A stretch of DNA of 64,000 bases from Dendrophyllia cribrosa (lineage: Eukaryota > Cnidaria > Anthozoa > Scleractinia > Dendrophylliidae). The DNA is taken from NCBI GenBank assembly GCA_024195265.1, contig JAJLRJ010000011.1:4204866-4268865 (forward strand). Direction: 5' to 3'. The notes under the pieces were generated by a model. That model searched no databases. It worked only from the letters and a program-made list of their open reading frames with translations, and had not been told where the DNA came from. Of this stretch, positions 46,310-59,270 are shown piece by piece (the stretch's first letter is position 1; each line of letters begins with the position of its first letter). The position numbers and the translations under genes are program-made.

Positions 46310-46651
46310 GTGATTGATAAGTGATGGCCGTGTAAGATGCATTAAATCCTGAGTACTGATTGGCGCGGGATATAAATGTCACCTGAATGGAATTCCCCAC
46401 AGAGTACAGTGGATCAGGAGGAGAAAAACCATCCAAAGTAACAACACCAGAGGAAACATTTGTGATGGTAAGCTGTGCTCCGCCGCTCGATATATATCCC
46501 AGTTGAAAGTGTAGGAAGCTTATTTTGATGATGTACCCACTGGGAATTGTGATATTCCAGCTGCATCTACTGTATTGAGGGTAGTTGTTTGGAAAAGTAG
46601 GGCTTGAAAAGAATCCACTTGATCCAGTAAGAAACTCTCCAGAGATATAAG
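46310..46651 (-). CDS. Gene B exon: CUB 1 (type I), first Cys replaced
   Basis: A 342-bp exon (114 codons), phase 1-1, acceptor ctcttttag, donor GTGAGT. It reads YISGEFLTGSSGFFSSPTF, NNYPQYSRCSWNITIPSGY, GGAQLTITNVSSGVV, NQYSGFNASYTAITYQS. The opening Cys of the CUB (CISGEF in the two paralogues) is Tyr, from a TGT to TAT change, leaving the Cys in SRCSW without its partner. The rest of the fold is intact. It is the first CUB after the stalk in gene B. Confidence 0.9.
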
Positions 46652-47321
46652 CTAAAAGAGAAACCAAGTTAATCGACATTTGGCTTCAACGCATTCACTC
46701 GTGAAATGTGATTCAAAATATATTTGTTTGGTATATAACCAATCCAGTGGATAGTGTTTTTCGCGCGCTCTGATTGGCTACTCAAACGTCAGATGTCAAT
46801 CACCTCCGGGCGTTTTTCGTTTACTTACCAATGCTATTTCTGAAATACATGACGTTTTCCTTAAACCTGCTTAAATATCTGTAAGTACAAAGCGGTGAAT
46901 AATACAACTACACAATCAAGGTTTTATTGAAAACAAAGTGTATATTTACAACCCAAACAGTGGATTATTTCAAGCCAAATGCATGCAATATGCATGGATT
47001 TGGTCATATAGTTATCATTAGATGTAAAAATCATGTAGGTTATTCAGGTTATCCACATGTTTTTTTTTTCCCAGTTTTTTCACAAGTTAATTTTGTTCAC
47101 AGGCTTTTTTCATAGGTTTTTAAATTAAATTTAAATTAAATTGAATTTATATTAGATTTCTTGGATGATAAACGTGGCGTCATAGATATATACCAGTTCC
47201 CTAAATCCTTACAATCCTCGTCCGAGTTCTACAGTTTATTGGTGAGTAGGAAATAATCGGCCAATGACAATTACAATTTCCCTGTCACTATGACACCAGC
47301 TGCTTGTCATATATTTGGTTA

Positions 47322-47800
47322 ACCCTTGGACGTACAAGGGCGGTGGGGGGGGGGGAATTTATTATTAGCACATGCTGTCTTCAGAAGCTGTTTGTTTATA
47401 CTTGAGACACATGTTGGTAACGTTTGGGGAACATCGGTTGCTATTGTAACGAGATATGACGTCATAAGTAGCATGACAAGAAGCAAGCCCTTTTTGAACA
47501 AAAAAAGGCGTGTTTTCACCTTTTTCCAGTGATAAAACGTATAAAACGCCATCAAAAGCAGGACAATTTTTAACTATATCATATTTTTTAACTCTAGCGA
47601 TTTTGGATAACGTCACGGACCCACAGCAGCGCCATAGCCCATAATAATTACATTATCTTGTGAACACATCTCAGTCTATCTATTAGAGGTAAAATATTTC
47701 CAATATATTGTAACACCTCAACAACCCAAGGCGGAGTGGTTGCAACTATCCCCCCCCCCCCCCCCCCCCCCCCCACCACCCCACCCTTTATACCACGCGC
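47322..47800 (-). mobile_element. TTAA-type MITE, reverse copy with damaged right end
   Basis: ttaacccttggacgtacaag at the left end is followed at once by a G-rich run. The internal landmarks are in reverse (gagatatgacgtcataagta, gcagcgccatagccc). The right side ends in a 25-bp C homopolymer (47750-47774) without the expected gggttaa. Confidence 0.7.
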
Positions 47801-47831
47801 GCGATCATCGTATCTCTAGTTTATTACTTAC

Positions 47832-47891
47832 CCGATGAGGACGGTGAGATTGGAGTTTTTGTGGTCGGGGTAGGTGCTACGTTTGTTGTTG
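47832..47891 (-). CDS. Gene B exon: Thr/Pro-rich linker
   Basis: A 60-bp exon, acceptor tttctttcag, donor GTAAGT, phase 1-1, coding TTNVAPTPTTKTPISPSSS. It differs from the gene A copy (1638-1697) by one residue (Asn for Ser). It joins the Ser-rich segment to the first CUB. Confidence 0.75.
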
Positions 47892-47949
47892 CTGAAAGAA
47901 ACCAGACATCGCAAGTTTTATTTTAATTCAATTGAAGAAAAGAAAAACG

Positions 47950-48500
47950 ATGTGTGCATGCGAAAAATTTCAAAGCCAGTTTTCAAACCGTTTTCTTCCT
48001 TGACGATTTTTTTTTTCAAGCCTTGTTGGGTGTTGTAACGTGGTTCAAACTTTTGGAGTATGTGGAGGAAATACTTAACTGCAATTCAAATGTCGCTATT
48101 TATTCAGCAGTACTTTCCTGTGATGCCGATCATTGTATTGTAAAAAAAGTATGGCTAACTTTCGTGTCTGCGGATAAAATCCTTCAGTGTGGCAGTGCTT
48201 TATTATGATGCTGTACAATTCAAATGGTTTTCTGAGAATGAATTTGCTGCCTTTGCTGTTATGTCTTCAAGTGCTTCGACCTTTTGGAAGAATTCTTTAT
48301 TGTAGCCTTCACTATTGAAAGCTATTAAGTAGTACTTTCCTGTGATACTGTTTATTATACTGAACAAGCTGGTTTTATCTTTTGAGTATACAGTTTTTAT
48401 ACTAAAGTGTGCTATGCATTCAAATGAAAACTATTGAGCAGGACTTTCCTTTGGTGCTGATTATTATGCTGTACAAGGTGATTCTATCTTTTGAGTCTAC
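47950..48500 (+). repeat. Degenerate 106-bp satellite, plus orientation
   Basis: Diverged copies of the ctttcctgtg, tgtacaag and tcaaatgaaa landmarks, in the same intron as the gene A copies at 2880-3400. Confidence 0.65.
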
Positions 48501-48699
48501 GGATGCTACCGTTCCAAACGATTTTCTGATGGCATGCACTGTTTGTTTTTTCGCTTTTCTCGCAAGTAATAAATGTTATTGCAATAAATATTTGTTAGTG
48601 GTGCTGAGAATACTTTAATTATGTCATGATGAAATTCCAAAAGTATGTATACACTAACGAACAGTTAAAAAATAGTCCCCAATTCATGGAAAAAGTTAC

Positions 48700-48837
48700 C
48701 TCCAATACCTGGTAAGGACGATGTAACCAGCACAGGAGAAACTGGAGCCAAGACGGATGTACTTTCTGCCATTGCCAAACTCGATCTCACTGCCACAGAT
48801 GACGAACTACTTCTGGCTAGGCTGCTTGAAACAACAA
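48700..48837 (-). CDS. Gene B exon: Ser-rich stalk, one 46-residue unit
   Basis: With the acceptor at cccatcag and donor GTAACT this exon is exactly 138 bp, one unit of the stalk that has eight units in gene A, and phase 1-1. It codes VVVSSSLARSSSSSVAVRS, then SLAMAESTSV and ends LPGIGG as in gene A. The normal upstream acceptor (tattctcag in gene A) is replaced by an (ATT)n microsatellite, so splicing would have to use an AG that in gene A lies inside the coding unit; the frame is nevertheless kept. Alternatively the exon is no longer used. Confidence 0.6.
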
Positions 48838-48843
48838 CTGATG

Positions 48844-48844
48844 G

Positions 48845-48888
<44 letters not shown>
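48844..48888. repeat. (ATT)n microsatellite next to the stalk exon
   Basis: About 14 aat/ata units occupy the place of the first 15 bp of the gene A exon and its acceptor. On the minus strand it gives a T-rich tract directly upstream of cccatcag. Confidence 0.95.
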
Positions 48889-49063
48889 TGAATGAGACGC
48901 TAAAGTCGCGGGTGGGACTCCCATACAAAAATATATGATGGGGCTGCTCGTCGGAAATTTTCGAAAGACACACTAAAAGTACCATTAATTTCGAAAGCTG
49001 GGAGAACGGATAGACTATTCAACTCGAACCTTAGCATTTATCCTGAGATTTATTTGTACTTAC

Positions 49064-49111
49064 ATGAAGATGTCACTGAAGCCTGAGCCCACTGTACTCC
49101 GCCTAACATAT
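49064..49111 (-). CDS. Gene B exon 2: end of signal peptide
   Basis: A 48-bp exon, acceptor tatctcttacag, donor GTAAGT, phase 1-1. Joined to exon 1 it gives a continuous signal sequence ending YMLGGVQWAQA-SVTSS, with a good Ala-x-Ala signal peptidase site. Gene A has no matching exon between its exon 1 and Ser-rich exon. Confidence 0.65.
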
Positions 49112-50018
49112 CTGTAAGAGATATAAACATTGGCTGACTTTCTCTCATTCACATTCTAATGTGTGGTTTTATAACAAAGCTTTGTTTTTGCTGTATGAAC
49201 GGCTAAACCTTGTTTTATACCAGTGTGGTTCTCCCTTTCGTGAAAAGCCCTAATCTTTGGTGATTCCTCTGGTTTTTTTTTTTTTTGCATCACTTACTGC
49301 GTGTAACTTCTTTCATCAGATAGGGGTTTTCTTCGAGACCATGCGCGCCAAAGAAAAACGTAGCTGTTTGCTCCAAAAAAAAGAAGAGGCACCCCACCTT
49401 TTTTTCATTCATCAAATACCCATAACCTTTGTAAAATAATTGTTTTTATTTGAAATTAAATAAACAAGGGAAATGGAGTTAGTAACCAAGACAACAAGTT
49501 ATTTAATATTTCTCTAGGTGGCTAAGACTTTTCTGTTTAAAACAAATGTAAACGAAACGATTTTGATGCTTTTTTGTGTCTCCTCATTTTTTGTGGAGTT
49601 TCGGAGAGTTTCAAAATACATTGCAATGCGCTTCAAAAAGCAACAACATTGATGACAAGAACGCATTGAGTTTGTGTTACATCTTTTGTTTTAAGGCCAT
49701 CTCACTAACATAGAACTAACATTAAATACTTGTTCAAAATTCACCTACTCGATATACTTACGTTACATTACATGAGTACTGAAATAAATAAATAATTTCA
49801 ACAATAATATTTTGTAATGATTCTTGAACATTAATAAGTGTCATTCAAATATAAGCGTAAGTCCGGTTCATCTTTCCGGTGTATTTCTTAAACAAAACCA
49901 TTTATTAGGGTCATTCATACAAAAGCGTTACTCCGGTTCATCTTTCTGGTGATGATGTTTGTCGTTCCTAGTTTGTCCACCGCGGAAAAAGAAAGAATTT
50001 TTTAGACCAAATACTTAC
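49112..50018. other. First intron of gene B
   Basis: 49610-49760 resembles one arm of the gene A foldback (4802-4965). 49850-49960 holds two diverged copies of a cattcaaa / aagcgtta / tccggttcatctttc block. Nothing coding. Confidence 0.5.
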
Positions 50019-50067
50019 AGAAAATCAGGATGAGCAAAGTCAGGATAACACTTCTGTTCCTCTCCAT
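50019..50067 (-). CDS. Gene B exon 1: start codon and signal peptide
   Basis: ATG at 50067 reads MERNRSVILTLLILIF, then T before a GTAAGT donor. Basic start and Leu/Ile core fit a secretory signal. Same start context and length as the gene A exon at 5421-5469. This start defines gene B as a separate gene lying downstream of gene C on the minus strand. Confidence 0.8.
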
Positions 50068-50212
50068 TTAGTCAATCTAACAATAACAAAGTGCAACTGT
50101 TATCTCCCAGATATACTACTTACATTACATTACGTGCATGTCTAGCGAAATGGTGTCGTCGAGACTCTTTTGACCCGTGGGATTAAGATTAAGATCTTAG
50201 GTTCAGTTGCTG
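50068..50212 (-). promoter_or_regulatory. Conserved 5' flank of gene B
   Basis: Aligned with 5470-5615 upstream of gene A, same order of blocks. May be 5'UTR and/or core promoter. Confidence 0.4.
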
Positions 50213-51622
<1,410 letters not shown>

Positions 51623-51739
51623 AACACGGAAGAAAAAAAAAAGAGAAAAAGAAAGAAAGAAAGAAAAAGAGAAGTAACATCTGCCCCCCCCCCCCCCCCC
51701 CCCCCCCCCAAAATTAGAACAAAATTAGAACAAAAATTA

Positions 51740-52100
51740 GAACAAATGGTACCATGCAAAAGTATTGCCAAAGAGGTTTCATTTGAATGGTCACACCGTA
51801 GGATTTCATCAACAGACTCAAAAGTTAGAACAAATGGTACCATGCAAAAGTACTGCTGAAGAGGTTTCATTTGAATGGTCACACCGTAGGATTTCATCAA
51901 CAGACTCAAAAGTTAGAACAAATGGTACCATGCAGAAGTAGTACTGCTGAAGAGGTTTCATTTGAATGGTCACACCGTAGGATTTCATCAACAGACTCAA
52001 AAGTAGAACAAATGGTACCATGCAAAAGTACTGCTGAAGAGGTTTTATTTGAATGGTCACACCATAGGGCTTCGTCGACAGACTCAAAAGTTAAAACTGC
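51740..52100 (-). repeat. Satellite array, 88-91-bp variant
   Basis: gaggtttcatttgaatggtc at 51773, 51861 and 51952, then a diverged unit. It shares tttcatttgaatggtcacac and acagactcaaaagttagaac with the 106-bp family but lacks about 18 bp. Preceded by a 26-bp C homopolymer (51684-51709). Confidence 0.9.
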
Positions 52101-54290
52101 GTTCCATGTGTTCGTAATTGACTCTGGGAGTGAAAGGTTTAAGGGGCACTATCCAGGCTGATGTAAAGTGTTTTCATGAGTATGGCGAGGAGTTGCTTTA
52201 AGCTCGCTTTATTATATTGAAATGGGAAGAAAAAATTGCCAAAGTGATGAAAGCAAGGAAAGGAGACAAGTTAACTGATAAAAAACTCAACAGTTTCACA
52301 ATTTAAATTTCTTGACCGCCTGTCACATAATCCATTTCCATTTTGCATTTACCCAAAGACTACTTGTTCTGTTTTGTTCGAAAGAATCTTTTTACCCAAT
52401 GTAGTTGTAGATTTGGTGGAATTTGGCAATATACTGGCATGGATTAGGTAAGCGAAATTTCGATATTATAACGGGTCACTGTCCCTTGTTGTTGTTGTTG
52501 TTGTTGTCATAGTACAGGATAATGTGCTATGACCTTCCCGCTTCAAGCACTTTCTTCAGTGTGTTTTTGGAAATTACTTCCAATACCCTCTGAGTAATGA
52601 TACGTGTTGCTTTGGCTCTCGTGCATTGGTTGGCACCATCACCGAACTTGATGTCCAGGTTTGCAGACTCCATCCTACTGAGGGACCAACACATAGTTCT
52701 GGGAGGCGGATTTTCTCTAACTGCCTCTCTCATTCTGTTTCTGACGTCACCAGTGTACATTGGAGCGATGGGCAAGAAAAAAAAGTAGAAAAAAAATTCC
52801 ACCCCAACCTCGAAATCTGAATAGCCTCGACTTTTTATCATTCCCTTCGCAGCGGTCAAACGCAAATAAAATAACTGCAAACAAAATAATTGAATTTTAT
52901 TGCCTGTTCGACTTACGCAAAACTCAAAGCCCTTTCTGAAAACTAAAGCTTGTGCAAAAGTAAGCCTTGTAGAAGAGTGAGCGTGTAACTTTCAGGCTAT
53001 TTAGCGCCCGTCAAAATGCGCTTATTTTACTATGGTAGCTCAAGAGGCGCTTATTGGAGACATGGTCGCTTATTTCTTTCTTTTTTTTTTTGACAAAAAT
53101 ATGCGAGCGTGAAAAAGCACTTTAATGAACAATAACAGAACATGTACAATTCGCATACTCAAAACAACGATAACAACGGTTCGCATATTCAGAACAATGG
53201 TAAATGGTTTCAAAAGTCAGAATGAAATTCACTATAATACCTCAATGTCTTCAATGTCACTTCGATAAGGAAGCATTCTGGCGTACCATCTTCACGGTGG
53301 GGTGGGGGGGGGGGGGTTGCTTATTAGAAAGGGGGTGCTTATCAGCTTATCAACCAAACTACACTCAAGGCGGGATGGGGCGGGGCGCTTATTAGAAAGG
53401 GGGTGCTTATTGGAAGGAAGGTGCTAAATCGAATCACGACGCTTACGTTTCCGGGATTTCCCGACGACTTATCTTTCATTAAGGCGGGGTACACCTGAAT
53501 GCTATTTTTCCGCCACTTGACATGGTTTATGGGAATATCTCGTTCACGTTTCAAGCATTAATCCAAAAACGACCAGCTAATCTCATATATCTATGTTATG
53601 GGGTATTTTGTAAATTTTTGGGTGATTTTTAGGTATGTTTGGGAGGAAAAAGTTTTTCTCAAAGGATTTGTAAAATTGTGAGAAATCAGAAATATTTAAT
53701 GAAGTTTAAAAATTGGAATGTGTTGTTAATAATTAATAGATGAACATCAAAATAGTCCACTAGCAACCTGGGGTGCTCTTGCGTGGGTATTAACTGTCTG
53801 TTGGTGTTCCAAAAATCATTTTCTTTCTTCTATCCCTTCTTTAAACCTCTTAAAATTTCATTCGAGTTCAGGTAAAACTCCTCCTTAAATTAAGAAATAG
53901 CTTTATTTTCTCACAATTGAGAATTATCGACTTGAACGCGAACAAACATTACTTCTTGAGTGTGGAGACAAAATAAAGTAAAATAGAACAGCAATTTAAT
54001 TCTACTCAAATTGTTACATTTGTGATGACTTTTAAGCTTTTAAGTTTATTGGGTTTCCGGACAACTGATCATTGTCAATTGTTCTGAGTTCTATTTTCTA
54101 TTTGAACGTGAACAAACGTTACATCCTGTCGCCCAATCCCTGGTTACCTCAGCACGCGTTTGCCCCCAAAATACGCTTGCATTGCAGGCTGATTTCGATG
54201 CCAAAATGAAACATATATCTGATTTATGTGTTTTGGAATTAATGTTAGTGTTGTTGTCTGCTGTGGACGTTATTTTACATAGAAATAAAG
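52101..54290. other. Intergenic between genes B and C, repeats only
   Basis: Includes a (ttg)n run at 52490-52508, two copies of a gcttattagaaagggggtgc unit near 53321 and 53386, and related gcgcttatt words from 52985. A 117-codon minus frame at 52527-52880 has no recognisable domain or splice context. Confidence 0.45.
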
Positions 54291-54425
54291 AGTGAAAGTC
54301 TCTGTTCCATCATCTGAATCTGATTCTCTTTCTTCCAGCTGTCTCCTGCACTGCTCGTACGCTCTAGTATGAAATCCTGCAAGCTTTCCGCGGCTGTGAA
54401 GTGCTCACCTGATTGACAGAAATGT
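54290..54425 (-). other. Gene C counterpart of the possible coiled-coil exon
   Basis: Aligns with 12150-12300 on both sides, but the coil-coding middle is replaced by shorter sequence and the frame is broken. One frame reads QCRRQLEERESDSDDGTETF to a stop. Coding status unclear. Confidence 0.35.
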
Positions 54426-54559
54426 CAAAGGTACATGTCAGCTTTTTTTATCCTTTTGATCCTGAAAAAAGAAAATGAAGGACGAAAAAAGGAAAACATG
54501 AATTTCTGATACATTTTTTTTTTTTTTGCAAAACTGAGAGAAACAAACAATACCTTTGT

Positions 54560-54895
54560 ATGGTCACACTTAAGGATTTTATCCATGGACACAAAAGTCA
54601 GAACCACACCTTGTACATCAAAATAGACAGCACCAATGGAAAGTACTGCTTAGTGGCTTTCATTTGAATGGTCACACTTTAGGATTTCATCCACAGACTC
54701 AAAAGTTAGAACCACCTTGTACAGCATAATAAACAGTACTACAGGAAAGTACTGCTCGGTAGCTTTCATTTGAATGGTCACACTTTAGGATTTCATCTAC
54801 AGACTCAAAAGTTAGAACCACCTTGTACAGCATAATAAACAGCACCACAGGAAGGTACTGCTCAGTAGCTTTCATTTGAATGGTCACACTTTAGG
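54560..54895 (-). repeat. 106-bp satellite array, about three copies
   Basis: gaaagtactgcttagtggct at 54639, gaaagtactgctcggtagct at 54745 and gaaggtactgctcagtagct at 54851, 106 bp apart. It ends abruptly at a G-rich stretch. Confidence 0.95.
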
Positions 54896-54999
54896 GGGGC
54901 GAGGGAGGGAGGGGGGGTTTACCTGTACGGCGATGGCGAACATCACGCCGGGGGTAACAGGGGATGGATAAATTTTCTGTTTTCTCTTTTTGTTTTCGT

Positions 55000-56300
55000 T
55001 TTTTCATGGTAAGGAACCAGAAATAACCGCCTGTCTTATGGGAGACTTGATGGATGAAACACTGACAAACGTTATTTTCTCCTTCCCCCGTCCTTACCTA
55101 GTAACCCTTCCTACCTTGAAACTTTAAAAATTTGAACTGGACTAACAACTTGTTGACAAGGATCAGACGCGAACTGTTGATCTCTGGATCTCAGGTTCAA
55201 CTCTCTGATCATTATAATACCCCTCCCCTCCCATTGCACCGATGACAAAATTTAATTTAAATCACGATTTTCAAATACTGTGATCGCCACCCTATAAGTA
55301 AGAAAAAAATGACATTAGTGTATTGAAATATAGTACATATTTGGTACAAAGAAAAGACATACAGAGACATTCATTAAATCCTGGCGTGTTAGGTAACCTC
55401 ATGGAGAATGATGACAGAAAAATGAAAATTGAGATATAAATGCAGTATTATTAACAAATAAATTGATTAATTAAATATAAAAGGTAACTTTAGATGTAGC
55501 AAGAAATACGCGTTTATATTAATAAATACAAATGCCAAAAATTCGATAAACCTTCCTTAAAATTACTTGTTACGTGCTGTGCATAATAAAGAGTAGAAAC
55601 TCAAATTCAAGATTCTTTCTTCAAGAGCTTGAATGTGAGATTTTCCTCGGTATAGGCTCGATCTTGAACTTAATATTTGGTATCCATCCAAAGCTCAAAT
55701 TTAATATATTTCGTAATGTCATACAGAAACTGTGCATTTAAAGTTTTCACAGCTTGTAAAAATCTTAAATGAAACAGGATGTTACGAATCCAAAATTTAA
55801 ATTTCCAACTGAACTTTAAATCTTGGACTTATATACAATGAAAAAAAAATTGAGTTGAAATCAAACGTTTGAAGTTTGAAATCAATACTCTAGATTTTGA
55901 CAAGCTAGGAAAACTTGCATTTAAAGTCTTTGTTTCACAGAACTTGAAATGCAAACTTTTCTATCGTTAGACGCAAGGCTTGGTTTTCAATACCTTTATC
56001 AGACGTAGTAAAGCTTGAATCCCCAAAAACCTCTCGTTCGAAACGTTCTAGCGCTTGAATTCAAGCATCGGATGCTTGAATTAAAGACAAAAGTGCAAAG
56101 TTTTAGTTCAAGATTCCTCGGAATCTCAAACTACGTTTTATAGAGTTATTTGTATGACCAGCATTTAACACATTTTGCTGCACAGCCATACAAACCTCTC
56201 ACAATTCATTACTCATTGTTCATTCATTATCAGTTGGATAAAAACTCCCATTCTTTAATTAACAGAGTGCAATCTGCGGCGAGAGCAAAACTACTCAGGG
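55000..56300. repeat. Paralogous non-coding block shared with gene B (13830-15125)
   Basis: See the gene B block at 14400-15125. 55860-56160 is the best-kept part. No conserved frame. Confidence 0.7.
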
Positions 56301-56487
56301 TATGTGTGACGGGGACAAGTCCTTAGCGTCCTCTCTTCAGTCCTCGCTCGTTACAACTAGCGCACAAATGTAACTTCTTCCCCAAATGATTTCTCAAGTT
56401 ATTTTTTTGGATTCGGATTTACTCACACAGGAACAAAACACAAAGAAACGAAATATACAAATTGATAGGTATCACAGGGATACTCAC

Positions 56488-56535
56488 GTGTTGCGGGTTC
56501 TGTTGTTGTTTTATTGGTTGGAGTTGCCGTCTTTG
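56488..56535 (-). CDS. Gene C Thr-rich mini-exon 3
   Basis: 48 bp, acceptor ttctttcttacag, donor GTGAGT, phase 1-1, coding AKTATPTNKTTTEPAT. Counterpart of 15320-15367 and 15730-15777; gene C has only one copy of this type. Last recognised spliceable exon of gene C. Confidence 0.7.
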
Positions 56536-56913
56536 CTGTAAGAAAGAATAGATTCATTGATGAGCAGTGGCTGAAATGTAACTACTGAATGTTAAACAAA
56601 TTATTTCCACGTACCTGTAAGTATAGGACGCAAGAGAGCAAATTTAAAAAAAGATAATTTTCCTTTTGGTAACTCGTCAGTCTGACAGTAGCAGGTAGGA
56701 ATGGATTACAATAAAATACCAAAATGAGTGACGGGAGCAAGTCCTCAGGGTCTTCTCCCCAGTCTTTGCTGGCTACGACAGGCATAAAAAATAAATGTAA
56801 CTTCTTCCCCAAATAATTTCTCAACTTCTCTTTTTTATTAGGATTTACTGACGCAGAAACAAAACACAAAGAAACAAAATATACGAATTGATTGGTATTA
56901 CAAGAATACTTAC

Positions 56914-56958
56914 GTGTTGTGGGTTTTGTTGTTATTTCAGTGGTGGGTGATGTCTTTG
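56914..56958 (-). CDS. Gene C Thr-rich mini-exon 2
   Basis: 45 bp, acceptor ttctttcttacag, donor GTAAGT, phase 1-1, coding AKTSPTTEITTKPTT. One Pro codon shorter than its neighbours but in frame. It occupies the place of the dead copy in gene B (16220-16265). Confidence 0.7.
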
Positions 56959-57099
56959 CTGTAAGAAAGAACAGACTTCATTTATAACCAGTGGCTGAAA
57001 TTTGACTACAGTGTTAAACCAGTTATTTTAACGTGCGTGTAAGTAGGACGCAAATTTACAAACCAAATATAATTTTGTTTTTAAAAACACATGCCCAGC

Positions 57100-57548
57100 T
57101 CACAATTTATTTAATCAGAAATATTACGCACTCTTCGACATTTACCGACATTTACGACTTATAACTATGGTGATTACATAAACGATTAAAATGGTAACTT
57201 TCCATATTAAGCAAGGCCGAGAGCCGTCGAGTGACATCTATGCATATTACGTCTTCTCTATGGAAGCCACTCCTTTCTTTACTTTAAGCTGTAATGTATA
57301 AACGTGTAACGTAAGCTTATGTAGGTTTAATGTTTTGTAATTTAATGTAAATTTGCAACGTGGGTTAAAGATACGTGCGTTTAAGCCCTATGAGTTTGAT
57401 TAAAAACAAATGTGTTGTAAGTAAAATAGTAGTAGTGTTGTAAGTACAGTTTGAAAAAAGAAATGCATTTTACGTTACCCATTCAATTTTATACATGACC
57501 CCACAAGCGGCAAGAACGCTTAAACTCCATCGTGTTTAAATAAAGAAC

Positions 57549-57596
<48 letters not shown>
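57100..57596 (+). mobile_element. LINE 3' end with (ATTG)n tail
   Basis: Ends catcgtgtttaaataaagaa, then about 12 attg/gatt units (57548-57596). The terminal 20 bp resemble the reverse complement of the LINE end at 51100-51125, but the tail unit differs. Paralogous to 21150-21680. Confidence 0.6.
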
Positions 57597-57597
<1 letters not shown>

Positions 57598-57653
57598 GAA
57601 AAAAAATTCATTTTAAAAATATACAAATTAACAGGAATTACAGGGGTACCTAC

Positions 57654-57701
57654 GTGTTGTGGGTTTTGTTGTAATTTCAGTGGTGGGTGGTGATGTCTTA
57701 A
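57654..57701 (-). CDS. Gene C Thr-rich mini-exon 1
   Basis: 48 bp, acceptor attacag, donor GTAGGT, phase 1-1, coding KTSPPTTEITTKPTT, identical in protein to 21736-21783 in gene B. First stalk exon after the D8C pair. Confidence 0.72.
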
Positions 57702-58359
57702 CTGTAATAAAAGAACAGTGAGCAGTGACTGAAATGTAAATACTGTGTTAAACAAATTATTTCAATGCACCTGCTGTAAGTAAAAAAAAACACGACTAGC
57801 TTACAATTTACCTTTTCAGAAATATTACGCACTCCATGCAGCCACATGAAAGGTGCCATAACCAACATATTTTACAATTTATCAACTGGTGATTACACAC
57901 TTGGAACGCATGTTAACATTCCACGTTAAAGCAAGGCCGAGAGCCGTCGAATTTAAACAAATTAATTCATCCTGATAACAGGTAGGATGAATCAAATTAC
58001 AAATAACTACCAGAAAATTGGAGTCGGTGTTATGTCTGGAAGTAATTGAAAATTTTCAATACTTTCAGCATTGATGAATGAGTAACAAGCTTCTGTGGTT
58101 CACATAGCAATCATCTTGTTATCTCAAATCCCCGTACCTATAATATAGGACTCCCATGCAACCAACACATGACACTCCCCTTCCATCCTCTATCACCCCC
58201 CATCCCCCGCGCGCTGGTTGCATCGAACAGTCGTAATATACGTAGACATTTTCACAAACCAAGCTCTGGTTACCGAAGAAAAATGTTTTTATATGTGTGA
58301 AGAGAGATGTGTTGTGCAGGGTCAGATATGATGTAACTAAAAAAAAACGTTATTCCCAC

Positions 58360-58740
58360 CTGGTGTCACTGGTGTTGGTGCTACAAATCCGTTACCACAG
58401 TAACGTAAGTTGCACACAGTTACCGGCTTGAGTTTGTAGACGTAGAATCCGCCACAGTTACGGACACTGATGTAAGTTGACCAATAACAGCAGCTACCGT
58501 AATAACCGAAACAGACTCTGCGTTGAACAGCCCCATCATCCACTGTGGGATGACGCCCATTGAGCCACCCAGGCTCATAAGTACCACAGTGACCCCAGTC
58601 AACACAGGACTCAGCCATTTGATTCCCAGCACTTCCACTGAATCTGTACCAGCCTGACAGTCTATTATCGCATAGGTAATGATGATATCTAAATGTTCTT
58701 GCTCTGTTGGACTCATTAAGTAATCTATAGTTGTAACATT
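58360..58740 (-). CDS. Gene C exon: D8C domain 2 (KPVTV type)
   Basis: A 381-bp exon (127 codons), phase 1-1, acceptor tctcttatag, donor GTGGGA. It reads ECYNYRLLNESNRARTF, GWYRFSGSAGNQMAESCV, WGHCGTYEPGWLNGRHPTV, QRRVCFGYYGSCCYWS, SVRNCGGFYVYKL, LRYCGNG. All Cys of the gene B copy are kept; changes cluster in the loops around the HCGT and FGYYG segments. Confidence 0.92.
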
Positions 58741-59218
58741 CTATAAGAGATTAAAACAATGTAATTCGCTTTCGTTAGTGTCCTCGCGGTTTTTCAGGAT
58801 AAGCTCGTTATGTCTTCACCATGTATTAATTTGAGATCAGCCAATGTCAGTCATGTTAGTCTTTCACGTTTCACGAGGCCTATTCTTGTCTCCGATGTCC
58901 GTAGAACCCGCCATCCTGCCACCCCAACCAATTATTATATTTTTAGTATTGTATTTTCTTACTGCTTCTTATATGCATTTACATTCTATATAAGGATTAA
59001 ACGTTGATATAAGTTGTTATATTTTGCTATTTGATTGTAAAAGAACCTTGAACTATGGATATATGCGCTTTATAAATGATAATTATTATTATTTTTATTA
59101 TTAACATTACGGCTGTACAGATTGATGCAAATTCTCCTGTAAGGAAAAACTTGAAGTGTGAATACACACTGTCTGGCCCACAGTATTTGAATACACACAC
59201 CAATGTAACCCTCCCCAA

Positions 59219-59237
59219 TTAACCCCCGGACGAACAA

Positions 59238-59270
<33 letters not shown>

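Noticed and set aside
5470..50212. TATA boxes and polyadenylation signals near gene ends
   Set aside because: AT-rich sequence gives many chance matches; none is conserved between the paralogues at a fixed distance.
52527..52880. 117-codon minus frame
   Set aside because: No recognisable domain, no splice signals, no paralogue in the gene A/B interval.
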